Shown here: piece after piece, positions 43,919 to 53,258 of the stretch
How positions within the stretch are numbered: position 1 is the first letter of the stretch
Layout: every line of letters starts with the position of its first letter
DNA from: Thermoanaerobaculaceae bacterium
Lineage (GTDB): Bacteria; Acidobacteriota; Thermoanaerobaculia; Thermoanaerobaculales; Thermoanaerobaculaceae
Direction of reading: 5' to 3'
DNA length: 64,000 nucleotides
Assembly (NCBI GenBank): GCA_013388425.1
Contig: JACADV010000086.1
Location: 18,206 to 82,205, forward strand
The notes under the pieces: model-generated
Told to the model about the DNA's origin: nothing
What the model saw: the letters and a program-made list of their open reading frames with translations, nothing else
Database searches by the model: none
Made by a program: the position numbers and the translations under genes

Positions 43919-44835
43919 GTGCGCGAATTCTTGAAGGAGGAGAGGTGGCGTCGCGACTGCGCGGGCGGGTGGCGGAGAAGGTGCGCGAACTTGCCCAGCG
44001 CGGCATCTCGCCGCGCCTGGAGGTGGTGCTGGTGGGGGACGACCCGGCTTCGAAGGTGTACGTGGGGGCCAAGGCAAAGGCGTGCCAGGAGGTGGGGATC
44101 CGCTCCGCCACCCGGGTGCTGCCGGGCGAGATCGGGGCGGAGGAGCTCGACACCCTCATCCACACCTTGAACGCCGACCCCGACGTGGATGGCATCCTCC
44201 TCCAGCTCCCCCTCCCCCGGCACCTGGACAGCCGCGCCTTCCTGGACCGCATCGCCCCCGAGAAGGACGTGGACGGTTTCCACCCCGCCAACGTGGGGTT
44301 GCTCCACCAGGGCAGGCCGCGCTTCGTCCCCTGCACGCCGGCGGGGATCGTGTTCCTCCTGGACGAGGCGGGGGTGGTGCTGGAGGGTGCCCGTGCCGTG
44401 GTGGTGGGCCGCTCGGAGATCGTGGGCAAGCCCATGGCAGCGTTGCTCCTGGCGCGCCACGCCACGGTCACCGTGTGCCACTCGCGCACCCGGGAGCTCG
44501 ACGCGGTGTGCCGGGAGGCGGACGTGCTGGTGGCAGCCATCGGCCGCCCCGCCACGATCACAGCAGCGTGCGTGCGGCCCGGCGCGGTGGTGATCGATGT
44601 GGGCGTGAACCGGGTGAGCGACCCGGAGCTTTTGGAGCGCCTGTACCCCGGCGACGAGGCGAGGCGCTCGCAGCTTGCAAAGCGGGGCTACACCCTGGTG
44701 GGCGACGTGGATTTCACCGCGGTGCGGGAGGTGGCAGCTGCCCTCACCCCCGTCCCGGGAGGGGTTGGGCCGCTCACCATTGCGGCGCTCCTGGACAACA
44801 CGGTGCGCGCCGCGCAGCAGCGGCGGGGGCTGTAG
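43915..44835 (+). CDS. folD: Methylenetetrahydrofolate dehydrogenase/cyclohydrolase FolD
   Basis: This 306-residue bifunctional enzyme interconverts 5,10-methylene- and 10-formyl-tetrahydrofolate. It has the Lys-containing YVGAKAKACQEVGI, GILLQLPLPRHLD, PEKDVDGFHPANVG, GRSEIVGKPMAALLL and TPVPGGVGPLTIAALLDNTV motifs. The GTG start overlaps the ubiE stop (GTGA) and has GGGGAGG upstream. Confidence 0.97.
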   Translation: MSARILEGGEVASRLRGRVAEKVRELAQRGISPRLEVVLVGDDPASKVYVGAKAKACQEVGIRSATRVLPGEIGAEELDTLIHTLNADPDVDGILLQLPLPRHLDSRAFLDRIAPEKDVDGFHPANVGLLHQGRPRFVPCTPAGIVFLLDEAGVVLEGARAVVVGRSEIVGKPMAALLLARHATVTVCHSRTRELDAVCREADVLVAAIGRPATITAACVRPGAVVIDVGVNRVSDPELLERLYPGDEARRSQLAKRGYTLVGDVDFTAVREVAAALTPVPGGVGPLTIAALLDNTVRAAQQRRGL

Positions 44836-44836
44836 G

Positions 44837-45457
44837 GTGCTGCGGGTCGGCCTCACCGGGGGAATCGCCAGCGGCAAGAGCACGGTGGGGGAGATGCTGG
44901 CGACGCTGGGGGCGGCGTGGCTCGATGCGGACGAGGTGGTAGCCGGCCTGTACGAGGCGGGACAACCTGGAGCCTTGGCAGTGGCCGAACTCTTCGGCGA
45001 GGCGGTGCTGGCCCCCGACGGCTCGGTGGACCGTGCGGCCCTCGCCCAGCAGGCCCTCGGCAACCCCACGGCACGGCGCGCCCTCCACGCGCGCATCCAC
45101 CCCCTGGTGCGCGAGGAGATCCGCTCCTGGTTCGCCTCCCTGGCCTGCAGCGACACCCCTCCCCAGGTGGCGGTGGTGGAGGCTGCCCTCCTGGTGGAGA
45201 CCGGTGCCTACCGCGACTTCGATGTGTTGGTGGTGGTGACGGCGCCGCTGGAGGTGCGGCGGCAGCGGGCGCTGGCGGCCGGTTTTTCGCCGGCACAGTT
45301 CGACTTGACCCTCCAGGCGCAGGCCAGCGACGAGGAGCGTCGGCGCCTGGCCGATGCGGTGGTGACCAACGATGGGGGGCTGCGAGCGCTGGCGGAGCAG
45401 GTGGCAGCGCTGTGGGAATTCCTGCTGGCGCGGGCAGCCAGCAGCGCCGGGCGGTAA
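44837..45457 (+). CDS. coaE: Dephospho-CoA kinase CoaE
   Basis: CoaE phosphorylates the ribose of dephospho-CoA, the last step of coenzyme A synthesis. The 206-residue protein has the P-loop GLTGGIASGKST, WLDADEVV and the VVEAALLVETGAYRDFD segment with the lid region after it. The GTG start is two bases after the folD stop, so ubiE-folD-coaE form an operon. Confidence 0.95.
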   Translation: MLRVGLTGGIASGKSTVGEMLATLGAAWLDADEVVAGLYEAGQPGALAVAELFGEAVLAPDGSVDRAALAQQALGNPTARRALHARIHPLVREEIRSWFASLACSDTPPQVAVVEAALLVETGAYRDFDVLVVVTAPLEVRRQRALAAGFSPAQFDLTLQAQASDEERRRLADAVVTNDGGLRALAEQVAALWEFLLARAASSAGR

Positions 45458-45460
45458 GCG

Positions 45461-45489
45461 GAGCTTCCCCACCCGGGGGTGGGGAGCTC
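45461..45489. terminator. Bidirectional hairpin between coaE and rdgB
   Basis: GAGCTTCCCCACCC and GGGTGGGGAGCTC form a 13-bp stem with one bulged base and a 2-base loop between the two convergent genes. T-runs are weak. Confidence 0.6.
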
Positions 45490-45509
45490 GGTGCACCCCG
45501 GTGCTGCCC

Positions 45510-46061
45510 TCACTCCTGGCGCAGTTTCTGGCCCAGGGACTGGAAGGCGAGGGCGCGGTGGGAGCGGGTATTCTTCTCTTCGGCGGACATTTCCGCGTAG
45601 GTGCGGCCGCCGCCCCAGGAGGGGACGAACACCACATCCCAGCCAAAGCCGGAGACACCCCGAGGCTCGGCGGCAATTTCGCCCGGCACGATCCCTTCCC
45701 CCACCCACTCCCGTTCGCCGTCGCGCAGGATGGCGACGCAGTGGGCGGTGGCCCGTCGGTCGGAGAAACCGTTCAGGATGCGGGCCAAGGAGGCAGGTCC
45801 GGCCGCCTCCATGAGCCAGCGCACCAGCGGGCCGGGGAACCCGCCGAGGGCAGCGAGCTCCAGGCTGGTGTCCTCCACCAGCACCGGCACCTGGAGCTGC
45901 CTCACGGCTGCCGCGGCCTTCTCCCGGGCAATGGTCAGCACGTCCAGCCCCTGCCGTTCGGGGATGTCCAGCTCCACCCGCTGGAGGGGGCAGCCGAGGA
46001 TGCGTTCCGCCTCGCGATGCTTGTGGGGCGAAGTGGTGACGAAGACCGCGCCGGGCAGCAC
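45510..46061 (-). CDS. rdgB: RdgB/HAM1-type non-canonical purine NTP pyrophosphatase
   Basis: This 183-residue protein removes ITP/XTP from nucleotide pools. It carries VLVEDTSLELAALGGFPGPLVRWL, ARAHC-like and VSGFGWDVVFVPSWGGGRTYAEM, SEEKNTRSHRALAF. The N-terminal TT(S)PHKHREA differs from the usual TxNxxKxxE. The GTG start directly abuts the adenylyl cyclase stop (TGAGTG), so the two are coupled. Confidence 0.9.
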   Translation of the reverse strand: MLPGAVFVTTSPHKHREAERILGCPLQRVELDIPERQGLDVLTIAREKAAAAVRQLQVPVLVEDTSLELAALGGFPGPLVRWLMEAAGPASLARILNGFSDRRATAHCVAILRDGEREWVGEGIVPGEIAAEPRGVSGFGWDVVFVPSWGGGRTYAEMSAEEKNTRSHRALAFQSLGQKLRQE

Positions 46062-47645
46062 TCAGACGATCCCTTCGGTGAGCTCCTCGGCGCGGATGCG
46101 GTAGGTGTGGAGGCGACCCTGCAGCCCGCGCAGCGGCACCTCGCCCAGGTGCTCCACGGGGAAGAGGTTTTCCACCGCGCGGTAGGTCTGTTCACCAATC
46201 ACGATTTGCCCGGGCTTGGCCACCAGCTCCTCCAGGCGGGCGGCCACGTTCACGGGGTTGCCGAGAACCGTGTAGTCCACGCGCATCTCCGAACCGATCT
46301 CGCCCACCACCACGACCCCGGAGTTGATGGCTGCCCGCACCTCCACCTCGTCCAGCCCTTGCTCCCGCCGACTGCGGTTCCAGGCGGCCAGCCGCCTGCG
46401 GATGCCCAGGGCGGCCCGCACGGCCCGCTCGGCGTGGTCGGGCTGGGTGAGGGGTGCCCCAAAGAAGGCCATGACCGCATCGCCGATGAACTTGTCGATG
46501 GTGCCGCCGAACTCGAACACCGATTCGGAGGCCAGGGAGAAGAACTCGGCGAGGAAGCGGGCCACCTCGGTGGGGGGCATGTTCTCGCAGCGGCTGGTAA
46601 AGCCGACGATGTCGGCGAACAGCACCGATACCTCGCGGGTTTCGATGCGATCGGTATCGCCGGCGCGCTTGCGGTCGACGATCACCTCCACCACCGCCGG
46701 GGAGTGGTACCGGCAGAGGCGCTCGCGCACCCGGCGCTCCTCGCGGATGGAGTCGTTGAGGCGGGCACGGTCGATGGCCACCGCCGAGTAGTTGGCCAGG
46801 GCGGTGAGGATGTCCAGGTGCTCGGCGGTGAAGCACCCGGTCGCCAGCGGTGTGTCCACGAAGAGCACGCCAATCACCGAGTCGCGGTGCCACAGCGGCG
46901 CGCACATGGCGGAGCGGATCTGGTGCAGGCGAACCGAAAGCCCCGCGGCAAACCGCTCGTCCACCTGGGCGTCGGAGGTGAGGACGGCCACCTTCTGGCG
47001 GGCCACCAGTTCGAGGATGGTCTGCGAGACCGGCGCTTCTTCCAGGTTCGCCCCGCCCCGCGAGCGGGCGATGCGCAGCTCCGCCTTCCCCTCCGGGGTG
47101 AACAGCAGCACGTAGGCGCGGTCGGCCGGGAGCTGGGCAAAGATGGCCTCCATCACCTTCTCCAGCACCGGCTCCAGCTCCTCCACCTCCAAGAGCGTGC
47201 GCGCCACCTGCGCCAGTGCTTCGAGCACCCGCTCGCGGCGGCTGGAGGCCGCGGAGCTTTCCTTGGTGGGAACCTCGCCCCGCTCCAGGCGGAAGTCGGC
47301 GCGGAATTCGGCCAGCGGCCGCAGGAAGGTGGAGGAACCCACCTCCGTCTCCAGGGGTAGGCGAGTGCTGCAGAACCGCAGCTCGAAGTTACCGATCTGC
47401 AGCCGGTCGCCGTCGCCCAGGAGAGCCTCGCTGACGTACCCTCCGTTGAGCTTGAGGCCGTTGGTAGACCCCTCGTCCACGACCCACCACCCATCCGCGC
47501 GCCGCTCCACCCTGGCGTGCCGGCGGGAGACGGAAAAGTCCTTCAGGACGATCTCGTTGTCGGAGGAGCGTCCGATCCGGTACGAGCCTTCCTCGAGCTC
47601 CACGTGCCGGGTTTCGCCGCTGTCCTGCCAGCGCAGTTCGGCCAT
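46062..47645 (-). CDS. FHA-GAF class III adenylyl/guanylyl cyclase
   Basis: This 527-residue signalling enzyme has an N-terminal FHA domain (about 1-95; GSYRIGRSSDNEIVL, SVSRRHARV, STNGLKLNG), a GAF domain (about 135-300) and a class III cyclase domain (about 335-515). Cyclase residues are metal Asp in VLFADIVGFTS, Lys in GGTIDKFIGDAVMAFFG, and Asp/Asn-Arg in RVDYTVLGNPVNVAARL. These fit an adenylyl rather than guanylyl cyclase. The FHA suggests input from Ser/Thr phosphorylation, the GAF a small ligand. ATG 47645 is placed by an upstream TAGAAT. Confidence 0.92.
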   Translation of the reverse strand: MAELRWQDSGETRHVELEEGSYRIGRSSDNEIVLKDFSVSRRHARVERRADGWWVVDEGSTNGLKLNGGYVSEALLGDGDRLQIGNFELRFCSTRLPLETEVGSSTFLRPLAEFRADFRLERGEVPTKESSAASSRRERVLEALAQVARTLLEVEELEPVLEKVMEAIFAQLPADRAYVLLFTPEGKAELRIARSRGGANLEEAPVSQTILELVARQKVAVLTSDAQVDERFAAGLSVRLHQIRSAMCAPLWHRDSVIGVLFVDTPLATGCFTAEHLDILTALANYSAVAIDRARLNDSIREERRVRERLCRYHSPAVVEVIVDRKRAGDTDRIETREVSVLFADIVGFTSRCENMPPTEVARFLAEFFSLASESVFEFGGTIDKFIGDAVMAFFGAPLTQPDHAERAVRAALGIRRRLAAWNRSRREQGLDEVEVRAAINSGVVVVGEIGSEMRVDYTVLGNPVNVAARLEELVAKPGQIVIGEQTYRAVENLFPVEHLGEVPLRGLQGRLHTYRIRAEELTEGIV

Positions 47646-47651
47646 GGCCCC

Positions 47652-47657
47652 ATTCTA
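47652..47657 (-). promoter_or_regulatory. -10 box of leaderless adenylyl cyclase promoter
   Basis: TAGAAT on the minus strand, six bases (GGGGCC) before the ATG at 47645. Confidence 0.55.
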
Positions 47658-47684
47658 CCCGGTTGCCGCGCTGACGAGGCGTCC

Positions 47685-50159
47685 TCAGGAGGGGGGAGGG
47701 CCCCCCAGGGCTGCGAGCTGCGCTCGGAGCTCCTGGTTGTCCGGTTCGAGGGCAACTGCCCGGGCCAGGTGCCGGCGGGCCCCCTCCACATCGCCCGCCT
47801 GGTAGAGGGCAGTGGCCAGGTTGCTGTGGGCCTTGGCGTTGTTGGGGTCGAGGGCAACGGCGCGCTCGAGACAGGTCGTGGCCTCTTTGCCCTCGCCAAG
47901 CTGGCCCAAGAACACACCCGCGTTGAGCCAGATGGTGGCAGAGTTGGGGAAGCGGCGCAGCCCCTCGGCAAAGGTGGCCTTGGCGCGGGCAGTTTCGCCC
48001 CGCGCCGCGTAGTCCAGGGCCGATTGCACCACGGCCAGCTCGCGCTCGCGCACCCCGGTCTCCACGGCCAGCCAAAACTCTCGGTCCGCCTCGTCGTAGC
48101 GCCCCTGTTTGCGCAGCAACAGCGCCAGGTTGTAGTGCGCCGGCGCGTAGCTGGGGTCGGCGTTGATGGCGCGGCGAAACGCCTCCTCCGCACCGCGTAC
48201 ATCGCCCGCCTGACCGCGCGAGCTGCCGAGGTTGTTGAGGCGGCGGGCCTCCACGCGGTCAAACGCTGGCGTCGGTGCCGTTGCCCCGCCCGCCGGCGCC
48301 TGGGCGGGCACAGGGGTGGGGGAGGAAGAGCCGGCGAGATAGCCCAAGGCCCGCAGCTTCGCGAGCTCCTCTTCCCGGGCCTCGGGGGGCAGCTCCACCG
48401 TGGCCGGGGCGCGGCGGGGCAGGAGCGCAGCGTAGCTCACACGCCCTCGCGGCGCGTCGTTGGGGAGCCAGGCGGGTTTCGTGCCCGGCATCTCCGCAGC
48501 CGGCGGGAGACCCGCAAGGGCCAGGAGGGCGGGAGCCACGTCGAGGATCTGCAGGCGGCGTCGGGTTCTGCTGGGCTCGATGCCGCGGCCGTAGGCGAGG
48601 AACGCACCCTCCGGCTCGTGCCAGAGCACGGCAGTGGCGGTGTGGGCGCCGGACGGTAGGTGGGGACGCCGGCGCCCCCAGGCGAAGCCGTGGTCGGAGA
48701 CGATCACCAGGCGATCCTCGGGGCGCATCTGCTCGACCGTCCTGCCGATCCAGGCGTCCACCTGGGCAAAGTAGCGTTCCGGCACGCGGCCGAACCGGCG
48801 CGCCAGATCCGCGTCCACCCCCGGGAGGGGGGGAGGCATGAGGGGGGCGAAGAGGTGCCCCACCGTGTCCGTCCCCTCCAGGTAGGAGAGAACGAGGTCG
48901 GTGCGGCGGGCAAGTTCCTCGTCGGTGAGGCGCTCGATGGTGACGGTGGCTGCCACGAGCTTGGCGAGGCCGCCAATGGGATCGTCCCAGCTGGTGGCGC
49001 CGCGCCGCACGGCGGCCAGCTCCTCGCTGCTGAGCGATGCCAAGGGTGCCACCATATCGGCGGTGACTTCCGTGGCTTTGACCGCCAGACGGTGCGCCCT
49101 GGCTTCCGCCTCCGGTGGGTCGGCCAGTTTCGGCACCGCGGCGGACAGGCCCAGGAGCTGCTCGGTGAGGCGGTCCGAATAGACGCTCCCCCGCGGCGGG
49201 GCTTCGGCCGGGAACGAGGCCCACCAGCCAATGGTAGCCGTGGACAGCCCGGCCGCTGCCGCCATTTCCCAGATGGCCACCGCTTTGCGGGAGGCGGCGC
49301 TGACCGGCCGCGGCGGGCCGCCCGCCGGGTCCGGCTCGAGGAAGTCCAGCACCCCGTGGACCTCGGGGCTTACCCCGGTGGCAATGGTCGTCCACACCAC
49401 CGGTGAGATGAGCGGCTGGGGGACCTCCAGGGTGGCGTGGGCGCTCTGCGGGAGCAGCGCAGCCAGGTGCGGCATCACCCCCCGAGCCACCAGCTCGTCC
49501 ACGAACGGCCAATCGAGGGCATCCAGGCCCAGGACGATGAGGCGACCCCGCGACCCAAGGCGACGAGCTAGCTCCTGGCTCGCCGCAGCGCGCACCACCT
49601 CCTCGCCTTCGGCGACGAGGAGCTGGGCGTCCACCACCTCGAGGGGCGCCAACCGCGGGCGAAGCTCGGGGCGGAGGTGGGGCGGCGAGAGGGGGGGATC
49701 GTCGGGGAAGATCGCGCGCCACAGGGCGGTGGCCGCCAGGGCCCACTGCGTCTCGCGCTCGTCGAGATGGAGGGGACCGAGCCATTCGGCCCAAGCACCC
49801 TCCCACCCCAGGGCGCGGACCCGGCCAGCGGCCACCGGCAGGGGTCCGTACCCCGCGAGCTCGAGGTGGAGCGTCGCGCGCACAGCGGCTCCGCCCGCAA
49901 GCGGGAGCTGGGTGGGGATGTGGAGGAGGGTGGAGGTGCCTTGCCGGGGCAGTGCCAGGCGGCGCTCCAGGGGCAGGAAGGAGAACGCCACGCGGGGCGG
50001 CAAGAGACGAACCCCGTTGCCGAGGCGGGACACCGCCACCACGCGGTGGTCGCGGCTGGGTAGCACGGTGGCAAGGAGGGCGAGGAGCCCTAGGGTGGCA
50101 GCGCACCCCAGGAGGGTGGGGCGCAGGAAGGGGCGGGCGGTTTGCCGAGCGGGCGCCAT
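47685..50159 (-). CDS. Membrane-anchored phosphodiesterase/nucleotide-pyrophosphatase-like protein with TPR tail
   Basis: This 824-residue protein has an N-terminal transmembrane helix (about 14-34), a large alkaline-phosphatase-superfamily domain and a C-terminal TPR array (about 620-815). The catalytic side has LIVLGLDALDWPFVDELV, SPVVWTTIATGV (nucleophile Thr), Asp/His in LVIVSDHGFAWG and a late His in GAHTATAV. The C-terminus has five or so TPR units (RAINADPSYAPAHYNLALLL, AVALDPNNAKAHSNLATALYQAG). The same two-part plan occurs in acidobacterial and myxobacterial proteins. ATG 50159 is placed by TACAAT six bases upstream. Confidence 0.85.
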   Translation of the reverse strand: MAPARQTARPFLRPTLLGCAATLGLLALLATVLPSRDHRVVAVSRLGNGVRLLPPRVAFSFLPLERRLALPRQGTSTLLHIPTQLPLAGGAAVRATLHLELAGYGPLPVAAGRVRALGWEGAWAEWLGPLHLDERETQWALAATALWRAIFPDDPPLSPPHLRPELRPRLAPLEVVDAQLLVAEGEEVVRAAASQELARRLGSRGRLIVLGLDALDWPFVDELVARGVMPHLAALLPQSAHATLEVPQPLISPVVWTTIATGVSPEVHGVLDFLEPDPAGGPPRPVSAASRKAVAIWEMAAAAGLSTATIGWWASFPAEAPPRGSVYSDRLTEQLLGLSAAVPKLADPPEAEARAHRLAVKATEVTADMVAPLASLSSEELAAVRRGATSWDDPIGGLAKLVAATVTIERLTDEELARRTDLVLSYLEGTDTVGHLFAPLMPPPLPGVDADLARRFGRVPERYFAQVDAWIGRTVEQMRPEDRLVIVSDHGFAWGRRRPHLPSGAHTATAVLWHEPEGAFLAYGRGIEPSRTRRRLQILDVAPALLALAGLPPAAEMPGTKPAWLPNDAPRGRVSYAALLPRRAPATVELPPEAREEELAKLRALGYLAGSSSPTPVPAQAPAGGATAPTPAFDRVEARRLNNLGSSRGQAGDVRGAEEAFRRAINADPSYAPAHYNLALLLRKQGRYDEADREFWLAVETGVRERELAVVQSALDYAARGETARAKATFAEGLRRFPNSATIWLNAGVFLGQLGEGKEATTCLERAVALDPNNAKAHSNLATALYQAGDVEGARRHLARAVALEPDNQELRAQLAALGGPPPS

Positions 50160-50165
50160 GCGGGC

Positions 50166-50171
50166 ATTGTA
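50166..50171 (-). promoter_or_regulatory. -10 box of leaderless phosphodiesterase-TPR promoter
   Basis: TACAAT on the minus strand, six bases (GCCCGC-type) before the ATG at 50159. Confidence 0.55.
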
Positions 50172-50183
50172 GGCCGTTGCCGA

Positions 50184-50219
50184 AAGAAAAACGCGCCCGG
50201 AGGTTTCCCTCCGGGCGCG
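50184..50219 (-). terminator. Intrinsic terminator of the TonB-dependent receptor gene
   Basis: CGCGCCCGGAGG and CCTCCGGGCGCG form a 12-bp perfect stem with a 4-base loop, followed on the minus strand by TTTTTCTTT. This is the best intrinsic terminator in the window. Confidence 0.9.
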
Positions 50220-50238
50220 AGTTTGCAAGCCGTGGGAG

Positions 50239-52920
50239 CTAGTACTGGATCATGAAGCCTACCTGGAAGCGACGGGGCGCTTGCCAGGTAGAGGGCTTGC
50301 CGTAGTTGGAGGAGGTGGTGGTGCTGTTCACGGTCACCACCCCCTGCCGGTTGATGGCGTTGAACAGGTCGATGTAGACGGAGATGTCGAACGGACCCAG
50401 GGAGACCGGCTGCTCCACGTGGAGGTCGGCTTCCCACTGGCTGGGAGCTTCCTTGGAACCCCGCCGTGCGTCGGGGATCGTGTAGCCGTTCTCATCCACG
50501 TGGGTCGGGGTGTAGACCCCTCCCGAGTTCCAGAAGGTGGTGATGCCCACCATCGTCTTCCAGGGGAAGGTATAGGAGCCGCTCACCTTGAACTCGTCGG
50601 TTCCCTCTGTCCGGCCGTACCAGAGCGGGTTGTTGCTGGCGTAGCTGGAAACGGTTCCGGGGACGGCATTGCGCCAGTCAGCAAGCCAGGAGTTGGAGGT
50701 GAACACGTGGGTGTAGGCGGCCAGGAACTGGAAGCCGTCGGGTCCGAAGCGCTTCTTCAGGTTCAACTCCACCGCCCGGTACTCCATGTACTTGTCGCCA
50801 ATGTCGCTGCCGCAATCCTCGGGGAAGTTGCAGAGCAGCGGAACACCGGTCTCTTCGGGGTCGTAGGAGTCGATGACGTAGGGCTGCTCGCGCCACACGA
50901 AGTTGACACCAGCGGCAAACAGGTTGGAGAGCAGCTTGTCGTAGCCCAGCGTGAACTCGTCCACGTACTGCGGCTTCAGGTCGGGGTCGAGGGTGGCGGA
51001 GGCACCGAGGTTGACGTCGTAGCGCAGGCGCCAGCAGCTCGTGTCGTACTCCCAGGGCTTCTTGTTCGGGTCGTAGGAGCAGTTGGCGCTGTTCCAGCTC
51101 CAGAACTGCTGGTTCGTGGGCACGACGTTGAAGTAGTCAGCAATGTAGTTGGAGGCCAGCGAGTAGAAGCGGCCCAGGGAGGCGTGCAGGGAATCGCCCT
51201 TCAAATCGTAGGCGAACCCCAGGCGCGGCGCGATGGCCTTGCCGAAGCCAAAGCTCAACACCTCGCTGCCGCGGTTGTTGTCGATGGCAGTGCTCTCGGC
51301 GCGCACCCCCAGGTTGATGGTGGCCCGACCGATCTGCCACTTGTCCTGCACGAAGATGGCCTTGTAGTCCTGCTTGGTGGTGTTCTCCTTCACCTGGTTG
51401 GTCCAGGTGTAGCGGAGGGTGGGGTTGCCGGCCGAGTTGAGGATGTAGTAGCCGAGTGGGTTGTAGAGGCGGCCCGCGGTGGGCTCGATCTGCAGGTACT
51501 CGATCCCGGCCTTGAACTGGTGCGAAGAGCCGGCCGTATCCAGGAAGTAGGAACCCGTGAACAGGAAGCCGTCGCGCTGCCGGATCGAGGCGTAGTCGTA
51601 GTACGCACCGCCAAAGTAAGTGTTTCCGCCCGCTGCCGGAGTGGACTGCCGCATGTACGGCATCTGGCCCCAGGTGGACTTGTCCATCGGGTACACGTTG
51701 AGCTCTTGCTTGTGGTACTGGTACTTCCCCTCCAGGAAGAAGTTGGGGGTCACCACCCCGTACCACTGCAGGGAGTAGTTGTTGCCGCCCTGGAACTGGT
51801 GCTGGTCCATGGAGGGGGTGTAGTGCACGGTGGCCGATTCATACCAGCCGCGGCGCAGCGGCTCCAGGTCGATGGGGTCCTCGTTGTAGTAGCCCACCAC
51901 CGAGTTGCTGGGGTTGACCTGCCAGGTGAGCTTGCCGGAGAGATAGCGCCCCGTGTAATCCGTTTGGTCCACGGTCTTGGCGCCACCCGCCACTGCCGTG
52001 GCGAGGTCCTTGTAGTAGTCGAACTGGCGATGGTTGGCCCGCTTCTCGTAGGCGGTGTAGAACCACAGGGCATCCTTGACGATGGGGCCGCCGACGGTGA
52101 GCGAAGGCCGGTCCTCGTCGGAACGGCCGGCGCCCGGCTTCTTGGCCCCGGTGGTCTCTTCGATGCCACCCTTGGCCGACCAGTCCGCCCGCTGCCAAAT
52201 GTAGCGCAGGGTGGCGGAGAAGTCGTTACCGCCCGACTTGGTCACCAGGTTCACCACGCCACCCGTGGCCCGGCCGTACTCGGCGGCGAAACCGGCGGTC
52301 TGGACCTGGGCCTCCTGGATGGTGTCCCAGTTGATGGCCGTGCCCCAGGTCTGGGTGCGCGGGTCGGTGGTGTCCACGCCGTCGATGAGGTAGGCGTTGG
52401 AGTCGTTGGACGCGCCGTGCACATACGGGTTGTTGCCGGCGCGCACGCCCGGCGCCATCTGCATCAAGGTCTGGAAGTTCCGGTTGGTGGCGAGACTGTT
52501 GAGGAGCTTCCAGTCGACCGAGTACTCGACGGTGGACTTGGTGGTGTCCACGACGATCTTCTCGGCCGTCACGGTGATGGTCTCAGCAAACTGGGAGAGC
52601 GACATCTGCGCTTCCACAGCCGTTTCCTTGCCCACGTTCACGACGACACCGGACTGCTCCAGGGTGTTGAAGCCGGACAGCTCGTACTTGATGGCGAAAT
52701 CGGTCCCTGGGGGCACGGGCATGAAGCGGAAGCGGCCGGCCTGGTCCGTGACCTGGGTGCGGCTCCCCTGCAGGTAGGGACCGGACAGGGTCACGGTCAC
52801 GCCGGGGAGCGGCTGGTTCTGGTCGTCCACCACCGTGCCGGCGATGGAGCCGTACTGCTGCTGGGCCAACGCGGGCAGCGCCACGAGCGCTGCGAGGGCC
52901 ACGATCCAAAGACGTCTCAT
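50239..52920 (-). CDS. TonB-dependent receptor with N-terminal carboxypeptidase-regulatory-like domain
   Basis: This 893-residue outer-membrane protein has a signal peptide (about 1-19), a carboxypeptidase-D regulatory-like domain (about 22-105; GSIAGTVVDDQNQPLPGVTV), a plug domain with VHGASNDSNAYLIDGVDTTDP, and a long beta-barrel ending QVGFMIQY with a C-terminal aromatic residue. Plug strand VVNLVTKSGGNDFSATLRY is typical of Oar-like acidobacterial receptors. The ligand cannot be read. ATG 52920 has AGGAGGAAAG upstream. It is monocistronic by the terminator. Confidence 0.93.
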   Translation of the reverse strand: MRRLWIVALAALVALPALAQQQYGSIAGTVVDDQNQPLPGVTVTLSGPYLQGSRTQVTDQAGRFRFMPVPPGTDFAIKYELSGFNTLEQSGVVVNVGKETAVEAQMSLSQFAETITVTAEKIVVDTTKSTVEYSVDWKLLNSLATNRNFQTLMQMAPGVRAGNNPYVHGASNDSNAYLIDGVDTTDPRTQTWGTAINWDTIQEAQVQTAGFAAEYGRATGGVVNLVTKSGGNDFSATLRYIWQRADWSAKGGIEETTGAKKPGAGRSDEDRPSLTVGGPIVKDALWFYTAYEKRANHRQFDYYKDLATAVAGGAKTVDQTDYTGRYLSGKLTWQVNPSNSVVGYYNEDPIDLEPLRRGWYESATVHYTPSMDQHQFQGGNNYSLQWYGVVTPNFFLEGKYQYHKQELNVYPMDKSTWGQMPYMRQSTPAAGGNTYFGGAYYDYASIRQRDGFLFTGSYFLDTAGSSHQFKAGIEYLQIEPTAGRLYNPLGYYILNSAGNPTLRYTWTNQVKENTTKQDYKAIFVQDKWQIGRATINLGVRAESTAIDNNRGSEVLSFGFGKAIAPRLGFAYDLKGDSLHASLGRFYSLASNYIADYFNVVPTNQQFWSWNSANCSYDPNKKPWEYDTSCWRLRYDVNLGASATLDPDLKPQYVDEFTLGYDKLLSNLFAAGVNFVWREQPYVIDSYDPEETGVPLLCNFPEDCGSDIGDKYMEYRAVELNLKKRFGPDGFQFLAAYTHVFTSNSWLADWRNAVPGTVSSYASNNPLWYGRTEGTDEFKVSGSYTFPWKTMVGITTFWNSGGVYTPTHVDENGYTIPDARRGSKEAPSQWEADLHVEQPVSLGPFDISVYIDLFNAINRQGVVTVNSTTTSSNYGKPSTWQAPRRFQVGFMIQY

Positions 52921-53258
52921 TCTCTTTCCTCCTCTTCGTTCTGTTTTGTCGCAAACCACGGTTTGACGGTCCTTCCCTCCCGAGGTGGGTGTCGACCTCG
53001 GTGCTGCTCCCCATCCGGCAGCGAAGGGTGCCACCAACGAGACACGGTGAATTACGGGAGCAAAGAGCTTGCCAAGTATAAGCCTGGAGCGCGAGCGGTG
53101 CGGCGCTGCTTTGTACGTCACGTTGGACAAGATGTACGAATCGTTGAATGCGAGGGTGGCCCCGCCGCTGGCAGACTCTTTCCTGGGCACCGCGGAGCTG
53201 GCCCGGCAGGCGCCAGAGGGCGCCCCTCGTCGCGGCAGGAGCCGCGTGTGCCGGCGCG
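52921..53258 (-). promoter_or_regulatory. Intergenic region and leader upstream of the TonB receptor
   Basis: This 338-base gap holds no credible gene. A TATACT (minus, 53075-53080) about 155 bases before the TonB start is a possible -10 without a good -35. Nearer the DISM gene are two hairpins (below). The rest is unremarkable. The strongly AT-richer stretch 53040-53160 contrasts with flanking DNA. Confidence 0.4.
53209..53246 (-). terminator. Paired hairpins downstream of the DISM/GGDEF-like gene
   Basis: GGCGCC-agag-GGCGCC (53209-53224) and CGCGGC-agga-GCCGCG (53231-53246) form two adjacent 6-bp stems after the stop at 53259. No T-run follows, so they may be a Rho-type or weak terminator. 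Confidence 0.4.
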
